Source: Citrifermentans bremense R1 | GTDB lineage: Bacteria; Desulfobacterota; Desulfuromonadia; Geobacterales; Geobacteraceae | Assembly (NCBI RefSeq): GCF_000426865.1 | Contig: NZ_KE384581.1 | Span: forward strand, 186,001-250,000 | Length of the DNA stretch: 64,000 nt | Direction: 5' to 3' | Part shown: positions 63,133-64,000 of the stretch, piece by piece | How positions within the stretch are numbered: position 1 is the stretch's first letter | How the letters are laid out: each line of letters begins with the position of its first letter | The notes under the pieces: model-generated | The model's database searches: none | What the model was told of the DNA's origin: nothing | Seen by the model: the letters and a program-made list of their open reading frames with translations, nothing else | Translations under genes and position numbers: made by a program

Positions 63133-63381
63133 CTAGTGCGACTTCACGCGCGACGGCGATTTCTCCTGCTCCTTGCCCAGCCCCTTCAGCATGCCGTAAA
63201 GGGTCATCATGGCCGGGATCAACTGCACCACGAGCACCAGTGCGCAAAAGCCCAGGAAAATGAAGATCCCCAGCTTGCTGACGAAGACCTTGCTGGTAGA
63301 GGCGGCGAAAGCGTTAGCTGTCGTCATGAGAAAAACTATGGCAGTGTTGACTGCCGCCGACATACGCATTCTCGTTTTCAT
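63133..63381 (-). CDS. small secreted/membrane protein, first gene of the cytochrome operon
   Basis: An 82-residue protein: signal-like N-terminus (MSAAVNTAIVFLMTTANAFA) and one further transmembrane helix (LGIFIFLGFCALVLVVQLI), ending in a charged EQEKSPSRVKSH tail. Strong GGAGG before 63381. With the 60-residue protein it may form a membrane collar of the complex. Unknown family. Confidence 0.7.
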   Translation of the reverse strand: MKTRMRMSAAVNTAIVFLMTTANAFAASTSKVFVSKLGIFIFLGFCALVLVVQLIPAMMTLYGMLKGLGKEQEKSPSRVKSH

Positions 63382-63454
63382 GGTGTTCCTCCTTTTTAGT
63401 TGATGTTGAAAAGGACGTGCCGGGCGCGGTACCCGGTTTGTTCCTGGGCTGATG

Positions 63455-63841
63455 TCATGCGAGCTGCGGTCTCAGGCTCTCGAAGGCGCAGCGCACCGCC
63501 TGCCTGATCTCCTCCCTGTCCTCGGCGTTCACCGGTTTCAGCGCGTGGTAGAAAATCCCTTCGCTTCTGAGCTTTCTGGAGAGCGGCAGCGACGCGCCGG
63601 CGGCGATCAGTATGATGGTCAGCCTGCGGTTGCACTGCTTTAAGAGCGGTATCAATTCGGCAGCGGTGAACTCGTCGAACTTGGTTCCCAAAAGCACTAC
63701 CTGGGCCGTCTTCTTCAGTATCCCGGAGAGCGCGCTCTCAACGGAGTTGGTAACGATCACGTTGTAGCCGGACTCGATGAACATCTCTGCCATCTGCTTT
63801 CTGCAATCCATATCTTCATCCACTATGAGAAGTCCTTGCAT
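63455..63841 (-). CDS. degenerate receiver-domain protein
   Basis: A 128-residue single receiver domain. The acidic pocket (IVDEDMDC) and the Lys of the switch (ALKPVNAED) remain. The phosphoacceptor Asp is replaced: QVVLLGTKFDE has Gly at about residue 52. It may act as a phosphorylation-independent binding domain. It begins at 63841 (GAGGG upstream), just before the cytochrome operon, and after the partial gene at the right edge on the same strand. Confidence 0.85.
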   Translation of the reverse strand: MQGLLIVDEDMDCRKQMAEMFIESGYNVIVTNSVESALSGILKKTAQVVLLGTKFDEFTAAELIPLLKQCNRRLTIILIAAGASLPLSRKLRSEGIFYHALKPVNAEDREEIRQAVRCAFESLRPQLA

Positions 63842-63918
63842 GGCTTTACCCTCACATGGCTTGGAACGTTGCAAGCGGGCACCGGACCAAAAGACGCTCG
63901 GCCCGGCGGTTTCAGGAG

Positions 63919-63999
63919 TCACACCCCGGTCTTGTTCTCCTTGACCGCGTCTTGAGCTCGGCTCTCGGCCTCCGAGGAGAAAATACCTTTCACGATGTC
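63919..63999 (-). CDS. C-terminal end of an unidentified protein (partial)
   Basis: A frame enters from the right edge on the minus strand and ends at 63919. The visible 26 residues, IVKGIFSSEAESRAQDAVKE and a short NKTGV end, are helical and charged. Too short to assign; the same-strand position suggests an operon with the receiver gene. Confidence 0.55.
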   Translation of the reverse strand, partial: DIVKGIFSSEAESRAQDAVKENKTGV

Positions 64000-64000
64000 A

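Overview
The window (about 64 kb, high GC, no rRNA or tRNA gene seen) reads as ordinary chromosome of a Geobacter-type deltaproteobacterium. The supports are the adjacent NADPH oxidoreductase genes sfrB and sfrA, c-type haem sensor proteins, a NrfD/ferredoxin/multihaem cytochrome operon, many two-component and c-di-GMP proteins, and REP-like repeats of the kind common in that order. A high-GC branch such as Geomonas or Citrifermentans fits best; this is inference from gene content, not a database result.

Layout. 1-13.4 kb: YjbQ-type protein, TPR protein, folK, YHS protein, Fsa-type transaldolase, DedA protein, CBS-containing manganese pyrophosphatase, fused homocysteine methyltransferase/methylene-THF reductase, small sirohaem reductase, ttcA, membrane polyferredoxin, DksA-like protein, rimO, YajQ, lolA. 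13.4-18.7 kb: a minus-strand chemotaxis operon cheR-mcp-cheW-cheY-cheA-cheC. 18.7-24.7 kb: aminotransferase behind a structured leader with an intrinsic terminator, a regularly spaced 20-21 bp repeat array, an SH3-like protein, a VOC protein, a cysteine-less thiolase homologue, a 129-bp MITE-like element and a flavoprotein. 25-33 kb: S24-family repressor without its catalytic dyad, def-fmt-DUF116-deacetylase-NlpC/P60, HD-GYP response regulator, MerA-like reductase. 33-44.3 kb: glyQ-glyS, ppdK, cold-shock protein, YaaR-like protein, two PstS-like binding proteins, the second coupled to a GGDEF-EAL protein. 44.3-53.2 kb: a possible small selenoprotein, FAH-family protein, radical SAM protein, thiS-thiG-thiE, haem sensor kinase, IclR regulator, coaE, FapA-like protein. 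53.2-64 kb: sfrB-sfrA with a palindrome-rich upstream region, then a minus-strand operon of two small membrane proteins, a pentahaem cytochrome, an iron-sulfur subunit, a NrfD-type membrane subunit and a haem sensor protein, next to a degenerate receiver.

How it fits together: SfrBA (cytosolic NADPH oxidation) and the cytochrome/NrfD complex (quinone pool to periplasm) point to respiratory metabolism, PpdK to gluconeogenesis from acetate or pyruvate, and the sensor proteins to redox signalling. The most unusual observations are: (1) a 47-codon zinc-ribbon gene at 44355-44498 with one in-frame TGA followed by a stem-loop at bacterial-SECIS distance; (2) a 13-unit array at 20715-20970 with 20-22 bp spacing; (3) the same di-CxxCH-like periplasmic sensor module, at identical residue positions, in a histidine kinase and in a protein with no output domain; (4) a ThiS with a ten-residue tail after its Gly-Gly; (5) a MITE and several dispersed repeat families, one of which supplies the end of a gene.
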